Assembly (NCBI GenBank): GCA_903861195.1
Contig: CAIOTJ010000182.1
Span: forward strand, 1 to 32,930
Direction: 5' to 3'
Length of the DNA: 32,930 nucleotides
Source: an uncultured Planctomycetaceae bacterium
GTDB taxonomy: Bacteria > Planctomycetota > Planctomycetia > Planctomycetales > Planctomycetaceae
Shown: positions 9,851-18,213 of the stretch, in pieces
How the letters are laid out: each line of letters opens with the position of its first letter
How positions within the stretch are numbered: the stretch's first letter is position 1
The notes under the pieces: model-generated
The model's input: only the letters and a program-made list of their open reading frames with translations
What the model was told of the DNA's origin: nothing
Database searches by the model: none
Made by a program: the position numbers and the translations under genes

Positions 9851-11062
9851 ATGCCTGAATTTGCCTACGTTGCCCGCGAGCTGTCCGGCCGCGAACTGAC
9901 CGGTACCATGACGGCCGCGAGCGAGCAGGAGGTCCTCTCCAGCCTCGCCTCCAAATCGCTGTTCCCGACCCGGGTGACCCTGCAGGGTGGGGCTGAAAAA
10001 GCCAATCGCAAGACGGGCAAACGGATCTCGGGCCGCAAGCTGGCCACGCTCTATGCCCAACTCGCCGACCTGCTGCACTCGGGGGTCCCCCTGATGCGGT
10101 CGCTGGAAGTGCTGGAAGAGCAGTCGTCGATCCCGGCCCTGAAGGAAGTGCTGTCCGACGTGCGCCAGCAGGTGGCCGAGGGGAGCCGGCTCGCCGACGC
10201 CCTGCGGCGGCACCCCCGCGCGTTCAACGAGTTGTCGGTCAGTATGGTCCGCGCGGGAGAGGAGGGGGGCTTCCTCGAAGACTGCCTCAAGCGGGTGGCC
10301 CAGTTCACCGAACACTCCGAAGACATGAAGTCGCGGGTGACCGGAGCCATGGTCTACCCGGCCTTTTTGATGATCGCCTGCATTGGGGTGGTGGTCTGGC
10401 TGATGACCTATCTCGTCCCCAAGTTCGAGCCGATTTTCGCTCGCCTGCGCGAGATGGGGCGGCTGCCCGGACCCACCGTGCTGCTGCTGGGGTTCAGTGA
10501 TTTCATGCAGGCCTACTGGATCTGGATGGTGGTCGCGCTGGGCCTCGCCTTCTATTTCATCCGCAAGTACCTGCTGACCGAGCAAGGGCGGTTCAAAGTC
10601 GACGGCTGGAGGTTGCGGATGAAGGGGATGGGGCCGGTGGTCCGCAACCTGGCGATCTCACGGTTCTGCCGCATGCTGGGGACGCTATTGAAAAACGGTG
10701 TTCCCATCCTGCAGTCGCTGCGCATCGCCAAGGACGCCACGGGCAACCGGGTTCTCGAACAGGCCATTGCCTCCGCCGCCGACAACGTCTCGTCGGGCAA
10801 ATCGTTGGCCCGCCCCCTGGGGGCGAGCGGTCACTTTCCCCGCGAGGTGGTCGAAATGATCGCCGTCGGGGAGGAAGCCAACAACCTGGAGCAGGTTCTG
10901 ATCAACGTCGCCGACAACATGGAGTCGCGCACGATGCGGGATCTGGATCTCGCCGTTAGAATGATTGAACCGGTCATGCTGCTGGTGATGGGAGCCATCA
11001 TCACGTTCATCATGCTGGCCCTGCTGATGCCGGTCTTCCAGGGTTCGGACGCCCTGGGGTAA
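9851..11062 (+). CDS. gspF: Type II secretion inner-membrane platform protein GspF
   Basis: A 403-residue polytopic inner-membrane protein, family length. It has the GspF start MPEFAYVARELSGRELTGTM and two T2SSF repeats (about 68-190 and 270-395). Three hydrophobic segments are visible at about 168-192, 216-240 and 371-397, as in known GspF/PilC. Conserved features include LADLLHSGVPLMRSLEVLEE in repeat 1 and LGTLLKNGVPILQSLRIAKD in repeat 2. It couples the GspE ATPase to pseudopilin assembly. It starts 13 bases after gspE and ends 97 bases before gspG, consistent with one transcript. Confidence 0.97.
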   Translation: MPEFAYVARELSGRELTGTMTAASEQEVLSSLASKSLFPTRVTLQGGAEKANRKTGKRISGRKLATLYAQLADLLHSGVPLMRSLEVLEEQSSIPALKEVLSDVRQQVAEGSRLADALRRHPRAFNELSVSMVRAGEEGGFLEDCLKRVAQFTEHSEDMKSRVTGAMVYPAFLMIACIGVVVWLMTYLVPKFEPIFARLREMGRLPGPTVLLLGFSDFMQAYWIWMVVALGLAFYFIRKYLLTEQGRFKVDGWRLRMKGMGPVVRNLAISRFCRMLGTLLKNGVPILQSLRIAKDATGNRVLEQAIASAADNVSSGKSLARPLGASGHFPREVVEMIAVGEEANNLEQVLINVADNMESRTMRDLDLAVRMIEPVMLLVMGAIITFIMLALLMPVFQGSDALG

Positions 11063-11159
11063 CCGTCGAGAGAACTGTCCATCCCCTGCTGGGCCGCGTC
11101 GCAGCTGCAAGGCACTGTTCCCCCAGCATTTGTTTTCGTCCCGCCTGGAGTCCCTCCTC

Positions 11160-11603
11160 ATGCGTTCCGTGTCTCGTCGCTTCGCTCGTCCTGCCGCCCC
11201 ACGCGCCGGCTTCACCCTGATGGAACTGCTGATCGTGCTGGCGATCATCGGTGTCATCGCGGCCATTGCCGTTCCCGCTCTGCTGGGTCAGCAGAAAAAA
11301 GCCATGATCAAGGCGACCATGGCGACCATCAATGGGGTCGAATCGGCCCTCAAGATTTACGCCGCCGATCACAGTGGCGACTACCCGGCCGAAGGCCTGG
11401 AAATCCTCATTTCCAATCCGGGGAACGACAAGGAATGGTCGGGCCCGTACCTCGAAGGAGGACGGCTCCCTCTCGATGCCTGGGGCAACGCACTGAGCTA
11501 TCAGTTCCCTCCCCAGAACAACCTCGACAAGCCAGACATCTGGTCGAATGGTCCCGATCGGCAGCCCAACACGGCGGACGATGTCATCAACTGGCAGCAG
11601 TAA
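11160..11603 (+). CDS. gspG: Major pseudopilin GspG
   Basis: 147 residues. Class III signal RAG|FTLMELLIVL with cleavage after G17 and Glu at mature position 5 (E22), followed by a hydrophobic helix. The globular part has the GspG hallmarks: YAADHSGDYPAEGLE, the LDAWGNALSYQFP segment (family D-P-W-G-x-P-Y-x-Y) and a C-terminal Asp/Asn-rich region (WSNGPDRQPNTADDVINW) where GspG proteins bind calcium. ATG 11160 is preferred over an upstream TTG at 11130 because GGAG lies nine bases before it. It should form the shaft of the pseudopilus after processing by a prepilin peptidase that is not in this window. Confidence 0.96.
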   Translation: MRSVSRRFARPAAPRAGFTLMELLIVLAIIGVIAAIAVPALLGQQKKAMIKATMATINGVESALKIYAADHSGDYPAEGLEILISNPGNDKEWSGPYLEGGRLPLDAWGNALSYQFPPQNNLDKPDIWSNGPDRQPNTADDVINWQQ

Positions 11604-11610
11604 TTCGAAC

Positions 11611-12279
11611 ATGATCAAACGTCGGCCCCCGCGAAGTCGCAGTGGGCGGCGGTTTCCCCCCGGAACCGACCGCCTCGGGCTGACGTTGTTTGAAATGCTG
11701 ATTGTGCTGGCGCTGTTGGCCACCGCGATGGCGGTTTCCTGGCCTGCCGTGCAGCGGCTGGCCAGCCGGCAGAATCTGGCCCAGGCGGCCGAAACGGCCC
11801 GCATTCGCCTGCTGTCGACCCGCATCCACGCCATCGAGCAGGGTTTGCCCTACCAGTTCCGCTTCGAACCCGATGGCTCCCGGTTCGTCATTCTGCCCGG
11901 AGACGCCGCCACCGAGCCGACGCTGCCCCCGGGAGGAGGCACCGTGCGGCTGCCGGTCGCTTCGGGCAAACTGCCGGGCAAGGTCCAGTTCGATCCGCTG
12001 CAAATGGGGACGGTGGGCGGCGGCATGATTCTGGAAAGCCGGTTCGCCGAACTGCCCGATTCCCGCGATCTCGCGGTCATCAACTGGTCGCCCCCCATCG
12101 TCTTCGAGGCCGACGGTTCCACCAACGACCAGACCATCCAGTTGAGTGAGCCCAATTCGGGAGTCGTGTACCGGCTGGCCATCCGCGGACTGACCGGTGG
12201 CATTCTCATCACGCGCAGTACCGGTTCCGGCAGTGATTCGGGCAGTGCGACGGGCAGTGCGACGGGGGGGACGCCATGA
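11611..12279 (+). CDS. gspH: Minor pseudopilin GspH-like
   Basis: 222 residues. Prepilin signal DRLG|LTLFEMLIVLALLAT with cleavage after G23 and Glu at +5 (E28), then a membrane/assembly helix and a GspH-type beta-rich region (QNLAQAAETARIRLLSTRIH, LPYQFRFEPDGSRFVILPGD). The last 20 or so residues are Ser/Gly/Thr repeats (GSGSDSGSATGSATGG). The open frame extends upstream into gspG, but ATG 11611, seven bases after the gspG stop, gives the normal leader. It overlaps gspI by four bases (ATGA), implying translational coupling. Assignment to H rests on position and on the leader plus helix; the globular part is divergent. Confidence 0.85.
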   Translation: MIKRRPPRSRSGRRFPPGTDRLGLTLFEMLIVLALLATAMAVSWPAVQRLASRQNLAQAAETARIRLLSTRIHAIEQGLPYQFRFEPDGSRFVILPGDAATEPTLPPGGGTVRLPVASGKLPGKVQFDPLQMGTVGGGMILESRFAELPDSRDLAVINWSPPIVFEADGSTNDQTIQLSEPNSGVVYRLAIRGLTGGILITRSTGSGSDSGSATGSATGGTP

Positions 12280-12917
12280 AAGCGACAACCGCCCTGCGTG
12301 TCTCTGCGCGTGACCCCGGTCCCTCCGCAGCGGGCAGAACCGGGATCAGCCTCTTTGAGGTCGTGCTGTCGCTGGTGATTCTCGTCTCGACTCTGGCGGC
12401 CATTGGGCAATTGGTCTCGAGCGGAGGGCGGGGAGCGGTCCGCTCGCGGCTGCTGACCCAGGGAGTCTTTCTGGCCGAGTCGCTGATGGCCGAGATGATC
12501 TCGGGAGCGGCCCCCCTGGCCAGCCAGACCGGCGTCCCCTTTCCCGACGAGCCCCGTTGGACTGCCGATGTGACCATCGAGAGCGAGGCCCAGGCCGACC
12601 TCTACCTGGTGACCGTGCGGGTTCAGCACCAGTCAGACAGTTCGATGGGATACGTGAATTACGAGCTGAGCCGGCTGGTGCGCGATCCCGGCGGGGTGCT
12701 GCTGGCCAGGTCGGCCGAAGAAGAACGCCTGGCGACGGAAGAGGAAGAAGCGACGGCCAGGTCGACCCAGTCGAGCAGCCAGTCCAGTTCGGGCCAATCC
12801 GGTTCCTCGTCGGCAGGAGGCGCGGCGGGTGGTGCCGGCGGAGCGGGGGCGAATGGTGGTTCCGCTTCCCGCAACACCGGGACCAGTGGAGCGACCCGGT
12901 TCGGAGGAGGGCGATGA
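12276..12917 (+). CDS. gspI: Minor pseudopilin GspI-like with Ser/Gly-rich tail
   Basis: 213 residues. Prepilin signal GRTG|ISLFEVVLSLVILVST, cleavage after G23, Glu at +5 (E28). Following the helix is LLTQGVFLAESLMAEMISG, close to the GspI pattern of an AxxLAEsxM-type helix. The globular domain ends around 160; residues 164-213 are a Gln/Ser then Gly/Ala/Asn-rich tail (QSSSQSSSGQSG, GGAAGGAGGAGANGG) not found in classical GspI, which ends near 125 residues. It overlaps gspH and gspJ by four bases each. In known systems GspI forms the pseudopilus tip complex with J and K, which also carry Gly-rich additions here. Confidence 0.87.
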   Translation: MKATTALRVSARDPGPSAAGRTGISLFEVVLSLVILVSTLAAIGQLVSSGGRGAVRSRLLTQGVFLAESLMAEMISGAAPLASQTGVPFPDEPRWTADVTIESEAQADLYLVTVRVQHQSDSSMGYVNYELSRLVRDPGGVLLARSAEEERLATEEEEATARSTQSSSQSSSGQSGSSSAGGAAGGAGGAGANGGSASRNTGTSGATRFGGGR

Positions 12918-14122
12918 TCAGACGCCGCGGCTTCACGCTGTTCGAGGTGGTGGTCGCCCTGGCGCTCAGCGTGTTGCTGCTGGCCGGGATCTACGCCGGC
13001 ATGGATCTCTATTGGCGCTTCTCGACCACCGGTCAGGAAGAGGTCGAACGGGCCCAGATTGCCCGGGCTGTCCTCCGGCAGATCGAAACCGACCTGCGCA
13101 GCGTGGTGTATCAGTCACCCGAGATGACGGCGGCGGCCACGGCGTCGGTGGCGGCCCCCAGCGGAGGTTCAACCGGTCAGGGAGGGGCGGGAGGCTCGTC
13201 CACAGCGACGATGGGAGGCTCGGGGGGAACAGGAGGAGCGGGCGGTGGCTCGACGGGTGGCGGCATGTCGGGCGGGGGTTCGACCGGAAGACCCTCGTCT
13301 GGAGGGGGCTCGACGGGCGGAGGTCAAATGGGCAATTCGGGGGGGGGATCCTCAGTCGGTGGCGGACGATCTCCCACGGGCGGGAGCGGAAGCGGAAACA
13401 CAGCGGGACGGGCGGGCGGAGGATCGGCGGGGGGCGGTTCCGGTGGTGGTATGACTGGCGGTACATCGGGTTCCATGGGAGGCGGCGGCTCGGCGGGTGG
13501 AACAGGTTCCGCCAGCGGTGGTGCATCGGCCGGCGGAACGGCCGGTGGTGGGGCTGCCGGAGCCGGTAACGCGGCCGCGGGTGCAGCCGGTAGCCCGGGG
13601 TCGGGGGTGGTCTCGGGGCTCTTCGGCACGCAGGACAGTTTGCGGCTGACGGCCGCTGCCCCTTCGCGCAAAGCGGTCTATGTTCCGCTGGGCAGCCAGG
13701 TCCCGGGATTGGCCCGCGCCTGCGACCTCCTGACGGTCGGTTACCAGTTGGGAGATGCCAGTCAGACGATGTCGGCCCAGCCGTCGGGATTGGCCCGGCT
13801 GGAGGGAGATCGTTTGCAGCAGGAACTGGCCCGGCAGAATGGGGACACGCAAACCCAGATGGCGGGTCTGCAGATGCTGGCTCCGGAGGTGACCGGTCTG
13901 ACCTTCGCCTACTTCGACGGCTACCAGTGGCGGTCCGATTGGGACAGCCAGGCGCTGGGAGGGCTGCCGATGGCGGTCGAGGTGCTGCTCGAGATCACCA
14001 CCCCTCCCCGGGTCTTCCGTCCGGGGAACCCGGCCTCCAGTCGGCAGCCCACCACCCAATCGTTCCGCCTGGTGGTCTCTTTGCCCCTGGCCAAGGCGAT
14101 CGATACCTCGACACTCGAATAG
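12914..14122 (+). CDS. gspJ: Minor pseudopilin GspJ-like with ~155-residue Gly-rich insert
   Basis: 402 residues; typical GspJ is about 200. Short leader MIRRRG|FTLFEVVVALALSV with cleavage after G6 and Glu at +5 (E11). The N-terminal part TGQEEVERAQIARAVLRQIE and the C-terminal part (LQMLAPEVTGLTFAYFDGYQ, WDSQALGGLPMAVEVLLEI) match the GspJ fold. Between them residues about 83-237 are a low-complexity insert of Gly, Ser, Thr and Ala (GGGSTGGG-like units). The frame is open 357 bases upstream, but ATG 12914, overlapping the gspI stop as ATGA, gives the proper prepilin leader. The insert is in frame and bounded by normal GspJ sequence, so it is an expansion, not a frameshift. Confidence 0.9.
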   Translation: MIRRRGFTLFEVVVALALSVLLLAGIYAGMDLYWRFSTTGQEEVERAQIARAVLRQIETDLRSVVYQSPEMTAAATASVAAPSGGSTGQGGAGGSSTATMGGSGGTGGAGGGSTGGGMSGGGSTGRPSSGGGSTGGGQMGNSGGGSSVGGGRSPTGGSGSGNTAGRAGGGSAGGGSGGGMTGGTSGSMGGGGSAGGTGSASGGASAGGTAGGGAAGAGNAAAGAAGSPGSGVVSGLFGTQDSLRLTAAAPSRKAVYVPLGSQVPGLARACDLLTVGYQLGDASQTMSAQPSGLARLEGDRLQQELARQNGDTQTQMAGLQMLAPEVTGLTFAYFDGYQWRSDWDSQALGGLPMAVEVLLEITTPPRVFRPGNPASSRQPTTQSFRLVVSLPLAKAIDTSTLE

Positions 14123-14161
14123 AATACCCCAGACCAGTTCCACGAAACCCACAGGTGCACC

Positions 14162-16267
14162 ATGCGCAACAGAACGGCGATCAGCGGCCGCGCCCCAACC
14201 GCGGGCTCGGCCAGCCGCTCGGGATCGGTCCTGGTGATTGTGACGATTCTGGTCGCCCTGCTGACCCTGGGGGCGTACACCTTTTCGGAATTCATGGTCG
14301 TCGAGACCCAGGCGGCGTCGGCATTTGGACGCGACACCCAGGCCAAGGCTCTGGCCGACTCGGGGGTCGAGCTGGCCGCGTCGATTCTCAGCGACCGCAC
14401 TGAACTCGATCCGCAGACGCTCTACAACAATCCCGGACGCTTCCAGGGAATCACCATCCGCAACGCCACGTCCCCGCGAGGGCGCGGCCTGGTCAGCCTG
14501 GTCGCCGCCCTGGAGTACGATACCGCCGGCAGCCAGCCCCGGTTTGGAATGATCAACGAATCGTCCCGGATCAATCTCAATCGCCTCACCCGCATGGGGC
14601 TCGACAACGCCCAGTCGCGGCAGTTGCTGATGGGCTTGCCCCTGATGACCGAGGACACCGCCGACGCGATCCTCGATTTTCTCGACGAAGACTCCACTCC
14701 CCGCGAACTGGGTTGTGAAGACGAATACTACGGACAGTTTGGCATCACGGCCCGGAATGGACCGCTGGAGTCGCTCGATGAATTGCTGCTGGTGCGGGGG
14801 GTGACCCCCGACCTGCTCTACGGTGAAGATCTGAATCGGAATGGAGTGCTCGATCCGAATGAGAACGATGGCGAACGGACACCCCCCGTTGATAATGCCG
14901 ATGGAGCTCTGTTTCCCGGGTGGGCGCAGTACCTCACGCTGTTCAGCGTCGAGATGAACACCCAGGCCGACGGGACCGCGAGGATCGACGTGAACAAAAA
15001 CGCCTTGGGAGAACTCTACGACATCATCGAGCCCGTTCTCGGACAAGAGGTGGCGACCTATGTCGTGGCCTTCCGCTTGCAGGGCCCTTACGACCCCAGC
15101 CAGCAGAACACCAATCCCGCTGGTGGCAACACCATCGCTTCGAACACCGCCGGAGGAGCCAATGCCGGCGGTGGACGCGGCGGACGCAATATGGCGGGCG
15201 GCGGCCCAGGACAGGGGGCTGGGGGTGGTGGGCGTGGAGGTGCCGCTGGACCGGCCGGTGGTGGTGGCCGCGGCGGGGGGGCTGGAGCGGGCGGGGGTGC
15301 TGGGGCGGGGGGTGGGGGATTCGGTGGAGCGGGGGGAGGCGGAACGGCTCAGACGATCACCCCCGCGGCACCCGGTTCCGCTCAAACCATCACACCCTCT
15401 CTCCCTTCCGGCGGCTCGCGGACGACCCCCACGCAGGGTTCGGGAGGCGCAACCACCACAACCGCTCAGCAAGTGGGGGGCGGCGGTGCCGGTGGAATGA
15501 GTGGCGGCGGTGGCGGTGTCATCACTTCCGCGCAACGCACTGGTGCCACCCAGGTGGCAGGCCAGCGGGCGGGGCAATCGACCGCCGGTTCGATCAATTC
15601 GATGCGAAATACCGCCGTGCAGGCCGCCACCACCGCTGCCAATGCCGTCTTCTCGGCCCAGGGTCAGGTCACCCGGGCGGGAATCGATCTGACGGCGGGG
15701 GCCAAGGTCTCTCTCAATTCGATGTACGAACTGATTGGCACCCAGGTGCAGGTGAACATCAACGGTACCCCCACCGTGCTCGACAGCCCGTTTACCGCTG
15801 ACGCCGCCGCAATGCGCGAATACCTGCCCAAACTGTTGGATGCCCTCACCACCAACACGGCGCGAACCATCAGCGGCCGCATCAACATCAACGATGCCCG
15901 CCGCGAAACACTGTACGCCATTCCCGGGATGACGGAACAGATGGCTGACCAGATCACGTCCCTGCAGGCCTCCCTCAAGGGGGCCGGCGATGGCACGCTC
16001 GATCTGCTCACCCCGGGCTGGTTGTACATTCACAAAGTGGCCGATCTGCCCACCCTCTCGCTCCTCGACCCGTACATCACCACGGGGGGGAATGTGTACC
16101 GGGTCAACTCAGTGGGATTCTTCGCGGAAGGGGGGGGGACGGCTCGGGTGGAGGCGGTGATCGACGCCACGCAGACCCCGGCCCAAATCGTTTCGACCCG
16201 GGACCTGAGCAACCTGGGAGCCGCCTACTCGCCCCAGGTCCTGTCGGGAACAGCCGCCTCACCGTAG
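14162..16267 (+). CDS. gspK: Minor pseudopilin GspK-like, enlarged, with EF-hand-like loop
   Basis: 701 residues; classical GspK is near 320. Leader SASRSG|SVLVIVTILVALLTLG with cleavage after G21 and a hydrophobic residue (I26) instead of Glu at +5, the usual GspK exception. It has the GspK start region (ALADSGVELAASIL), an alpha-domain with NLNRLTRMGLDNAQSRQLL, MTEDTADAILDFLDEDSTP and SLDELLLVRGVTPDLLYGED, and an EF-hand-like calcium loop DLNRNGVLDPNE at 223-234. Residues about 320-480 are Gly-rich low complexity. Downstream is a second helix-hairpin-helix-like part, NINDARRETLYAIPGMTEQM. An AGGTG SD lies shortly before ATG 14162. GspK caps the pseudopilus tip in known systems. The 39-base gap to gspJ fits one operon. 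Confidence 0.92.
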   Translation: MRNRTAISGRAPTAGSASRSGSVLVIVTILVALLTLGAYTFSEFMVVETQAASAFGRDTQAKALADSGVELAASILSDRTELDPQTLYNNPGRFQGITIRNATSPRGRGLVSLVAALEYDTAGSQPRFGMINESSRINLNRLTRMGLDNAQSRQLLMGLPLMTEDTADAILDFLDEDSTPRELGCEDEYYGQFGITARNGPLESLDELLLVRGVTPDLLYGEDLNRNGVLDPNENDGERTPPVDNADGALFPGWAQYLTLFSVEMNTQADGTARIDVNKNALGELYDIIEPVLGQEVATYVVAFRLQGPYDPSQQNTNPAGGNTIASNTAGGANAGGGRGGRNMAGGGPGQGAGGGGRGGAAGPAGGGGRGGGAGAGGGAGAGGGGFGGAGGGGTAQTITPAAPGSAQTITPSLPSGGSRTTPTQGSGGATTTTAQQVGGGGAGGMSGGGGGVITSAQRTGATQVAGQRAGQSTAGSINSMRNTAVQAATTAANAVFSAQGQVTRAGIDLTAGAKVSLNSMYELIGTQVQVNINGTPTVLDSPFTADAAAMREYLPKLLDALTTNTARTISGRININDARRETLYAIPGMTEQMADQITSLQASLKGAGDGTLDLLTPGWLYIHKVADLPTLSLLDPYITTGGNVYRVNSVGFFAEGGGTARVEAVIDATQTPAQIVSTRDLSNLGAAYSPQVLSGTAASP

Positions 16268-16491
16268 TCCGGCCCTTGGGCGGCCGTACCCGTACCGTCG
16301 GAAAAACCGGCCGGGTCCCCGGGCCTACAACCGGAACATCGCGTAGAATACCGGTCGGTTGGCACCCGTCAGCACCGGCGGTCCGATCTTCTCGACGGAC
16401 ACAGGTGATAGATTGGTACTGGAAGGGTCGGGGGAGAAGTTTCGCCGGTTCCCGCCCCTTTTGAGTTCGCTGCGATTGAACGGAAGAGCAG
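16268..16491. other. Gap between gspK and the PilM/N gene
   Basis: 224 bases, the longest gap inside the secretion operon. The GGAAG SD of the next gene ends six bases before its ATG. I saw no convincing promoter and no stem with a U-run. A separate transcript for the two platform genes cannot be excluded. Confidence 0.4.
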
Positions 16492-18213
16492 ATGTCAGAC
16501 ACATTGGCCCTCGAATGGGAACACGAGCAGATCTCCGGGGTGCTGGCCACCGTCGGCGGGGGTCAGGTTGTTGTCCGGCAATCGTTTGTCATTCCCCGGA
16601 AGTCCGCTGCGGCCGGAGAGGCCGGATTGGGCCCCGATTGGCTGCGCCAGGAATTGGCCCGGCTCGGTGTGGGACCCGCCAGCCAGGTGCTGGTGACCCT
16701 TCCCCGGGATGACGCATTTGTCCGGCGGCTTGAGCTTCCTGAAGTTCCCGACGAGGAACTCCCGGCGATCGTGCGGTTTCAAATGGGGACCAAGTCGTCG
16801 GTCTCGATGGATGAGCAGAGTCTCGATTTCCTCCCCCTGGCGAAACGGAGTGAGATGCCCGGTCGGGAGGTGTTGGCGGCGACGGTGCCGCATGAATTGC
16901 TGAATGAGATCCGTCAGCAGTGCCAGGGACTCAACGCGACCCTCGTGGGGGTGGGTTTGGCGGCCACCGCGATCGCCGAGTTGGTTGTCCGCGCCGAAGA
17001 GGGGATCACCGGAGACCGCACCGGGGTGAGCCTCGTCGTGGGGCGGTTTGCCCATCGCCTCGAGATTGCCGTCTATCGCCTGGGGGGAGTGTTCTTCTCG
17101 CACGCCGCGCGGCTTTCGGCCGGTGTGGACGGCGAGGCACAGTCGATCGTTCCCGAGGTCAGCCGGGCGCTGGTGGCCCTGCGGGGTGCCCTGTCGGACC
17201 TGAAGATCGAACGGGTCTGGACCCTGCTCGGTCCGGCCGAGCAGGAGACGGTGGCGACGGCCCTCGAGCGACGGTTGAATTGCGAGGTGCGTCCCCTCGA
17301 TGCCTGGAGTATGGTCGCCACCGCCGGAGGGACGGGCGGGCCCGATCAGGCTGAAAAGTCGCAGTTTGCCGGTCCACTGGGCATGCTGCTGTCACGCGGT
17401 GCCCCCCGGGCGTTGGCCCTCGATTTTCTGAATCCGCGGAAAACGGTGGTCAAGCCCGACAACCGCAAGCGGAACCTGCAGATGGCGGGGCTGGGGGCCG
17501 GCGCTCTGGTGGCGTCGTTGCTGGGCTACCAGATGTGGACCGTCAGCAGCCTCGACTCCGAAATCGAGCAGTTGAAGTTCAAAGACAACCAGTTGGCGGC
17601 GGAGATCAAGAAGGCGAAGCCGATCGAGAACTCGGTCGCCCTCATCGACAAGTGGCGCGGCGACAACGTCGATTGGCTCGACCAGATGCGCGATCTCGTG
17701 GAACGCATGCCTTCCACCGAGCGGATTTACCTGGAATCGCTGCAGATGACGCGGGTCGGCTCGCAGCCTCCCAAGGTCATTGCCCACGGGTTCGCCCGCG
17801 AGCAGAAGGATGTGATGGAGCTCTCTTCGGCCCTCCACACCTCCGACCGCTACCGCGTGATGCCGTACCAGGCGTCCAGGACGGGTGCCGACAACTTCTA
17901 TCCCTGGCGCATCGACGGACAGGAGATCCTGCTGGCCGAGCCCGAGAAACCCAAACCGGGCGCCAAGGGGAAGGGGGGGGCGTCCCCCTCGGCCGACAAG
18001 TCCACCGCCGCGGCGAAACCGAAGGCCGGTGCGGACTCGGCGAAGGTCCCGGAACCGGCCGCGGCGACCGAGAAGTCCGCGAACGCCGAAACATCGGCCC
18101 CCGACGCGAAGTCCGCGGCGACCGAGAAAACAGCCGCGGCGGAACAGCCCGGAAGTCAGGATGAAGTGGCGCTCGAGACCCCGGCCACTCCCGCCGCGAA
18201 GGAGGAACGCTGA
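16492..18213 (+). CDS. PilM-PilN (GspL-like) fusion assembly-platform protein
   Basis: 573 residues. The first ~310 residues resemble PilM/GspL cytoplasmic actin-like domains: VLVTLPRDDAFVRRLELPEV, ELPAIVRFQMGTKSSVSMDE, GVSLVVGRFAHRLEIAVYRL. One transmembrane helix follows at about 328-348 (LGAGALVASLLGYQMW), then a coiled coil (SSLDSEIEQLKFKDNQLAAE) and a PilN-like periplasmic domain to about 480 (PSTERIYLESLQMTRVGSQP, PKVIAHGFAREQKDVMELSS). The last ~90 residues are a Lys/Ala/Glu/Pro low-complexity tail. In type IV pilus systems PilM and PilN are separate; in T2SS, GspL combines both, so GspL-like is a fair name. It links the GspE ATPase to the inner-membrane platform. The ATG is supported by GGAAG six bases upstream. 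The next gene overlaps it by one base (TGATG). Confidence 0.88.
   Translation: MSDTLALEWEHEQISGVLATVGGGQVVVRQSFVIPRKSAAAGEAGLGPDWLRQELARLGVGPASQVLVTLPRDDAFVRRLELPEVPDEELPAIVRFQMGTKSSVSMDEQSLDFLPLAKRSEMPGREVLAATVPHELLNEIRQQCQGLNATLVGVGLAATAIAELVVRAEEGITGDRTGVSLVVGRFAHRLEIAVYRLGGVFFSHAARLSAGVDGEAQSIVPEVSRALVALRGALSDLKIERVWTLLGPAEQETVATALERRLNCEVRPLDAWSMVATAGGTGGPDQAEKSQFAGPLGMLLSRGAPRALALDFLNPRKTVVKPDNRKRNLQMAGLGAGALVASLLGYQMWTVSSLDSEIEQLKFKDNQLAAEIKKAKPIENSVALIDKWRGDNVDWLDQMRDLVERMPSTERIYLESLQMTRVGSQPPKVIAHGFAREQKDVMELSSALHTSDRYRVMPYQASRTGADNFYPWRIDGQEILLAEPEKPKPGAKGKGGASPSADKSTAAAKPKAGADSAKVPEPAAATEKSANAETSAPDAKSAATEKTAAAEQPGSQDEVALETPATPAAKEER
18199..18205 (+). promoter_or_regulatory. Strong Shine-Dalgarno of PilO-PilP gene
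   Basis: AAGGAGG, seven bases before the ATG at 18213, within the end of the PilM-PilN gene. It is one of only two consensus-strength sites noticed in the window, and it fixes the start of the PilO-PilP fusion. Confidence 0.85.

Noticed and set aside
13170-13620. Repetitive DNA in gspJ considered as a CRISPR or minisatellite array
   Set aside because: No constant repeat with spacers; it is irregular Gly/Ser/Thr coding low complexity in frame throughout.
13352-16033. 893-codon minus-strand open frame opposite gspJ/gspK
   Set aside because: It is the complement of Gly-rich GC-rich genes, its translation has no family motifs, and gspJ/gspK are certain. A high-GC shadow frame.
16360-16375. Sigma54-like TGGCAC...AGCAC site before the PilM-PilN gene
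   Set aside because: The spacing between GG and GC is one base short and the -12 TTGC element is not matched.
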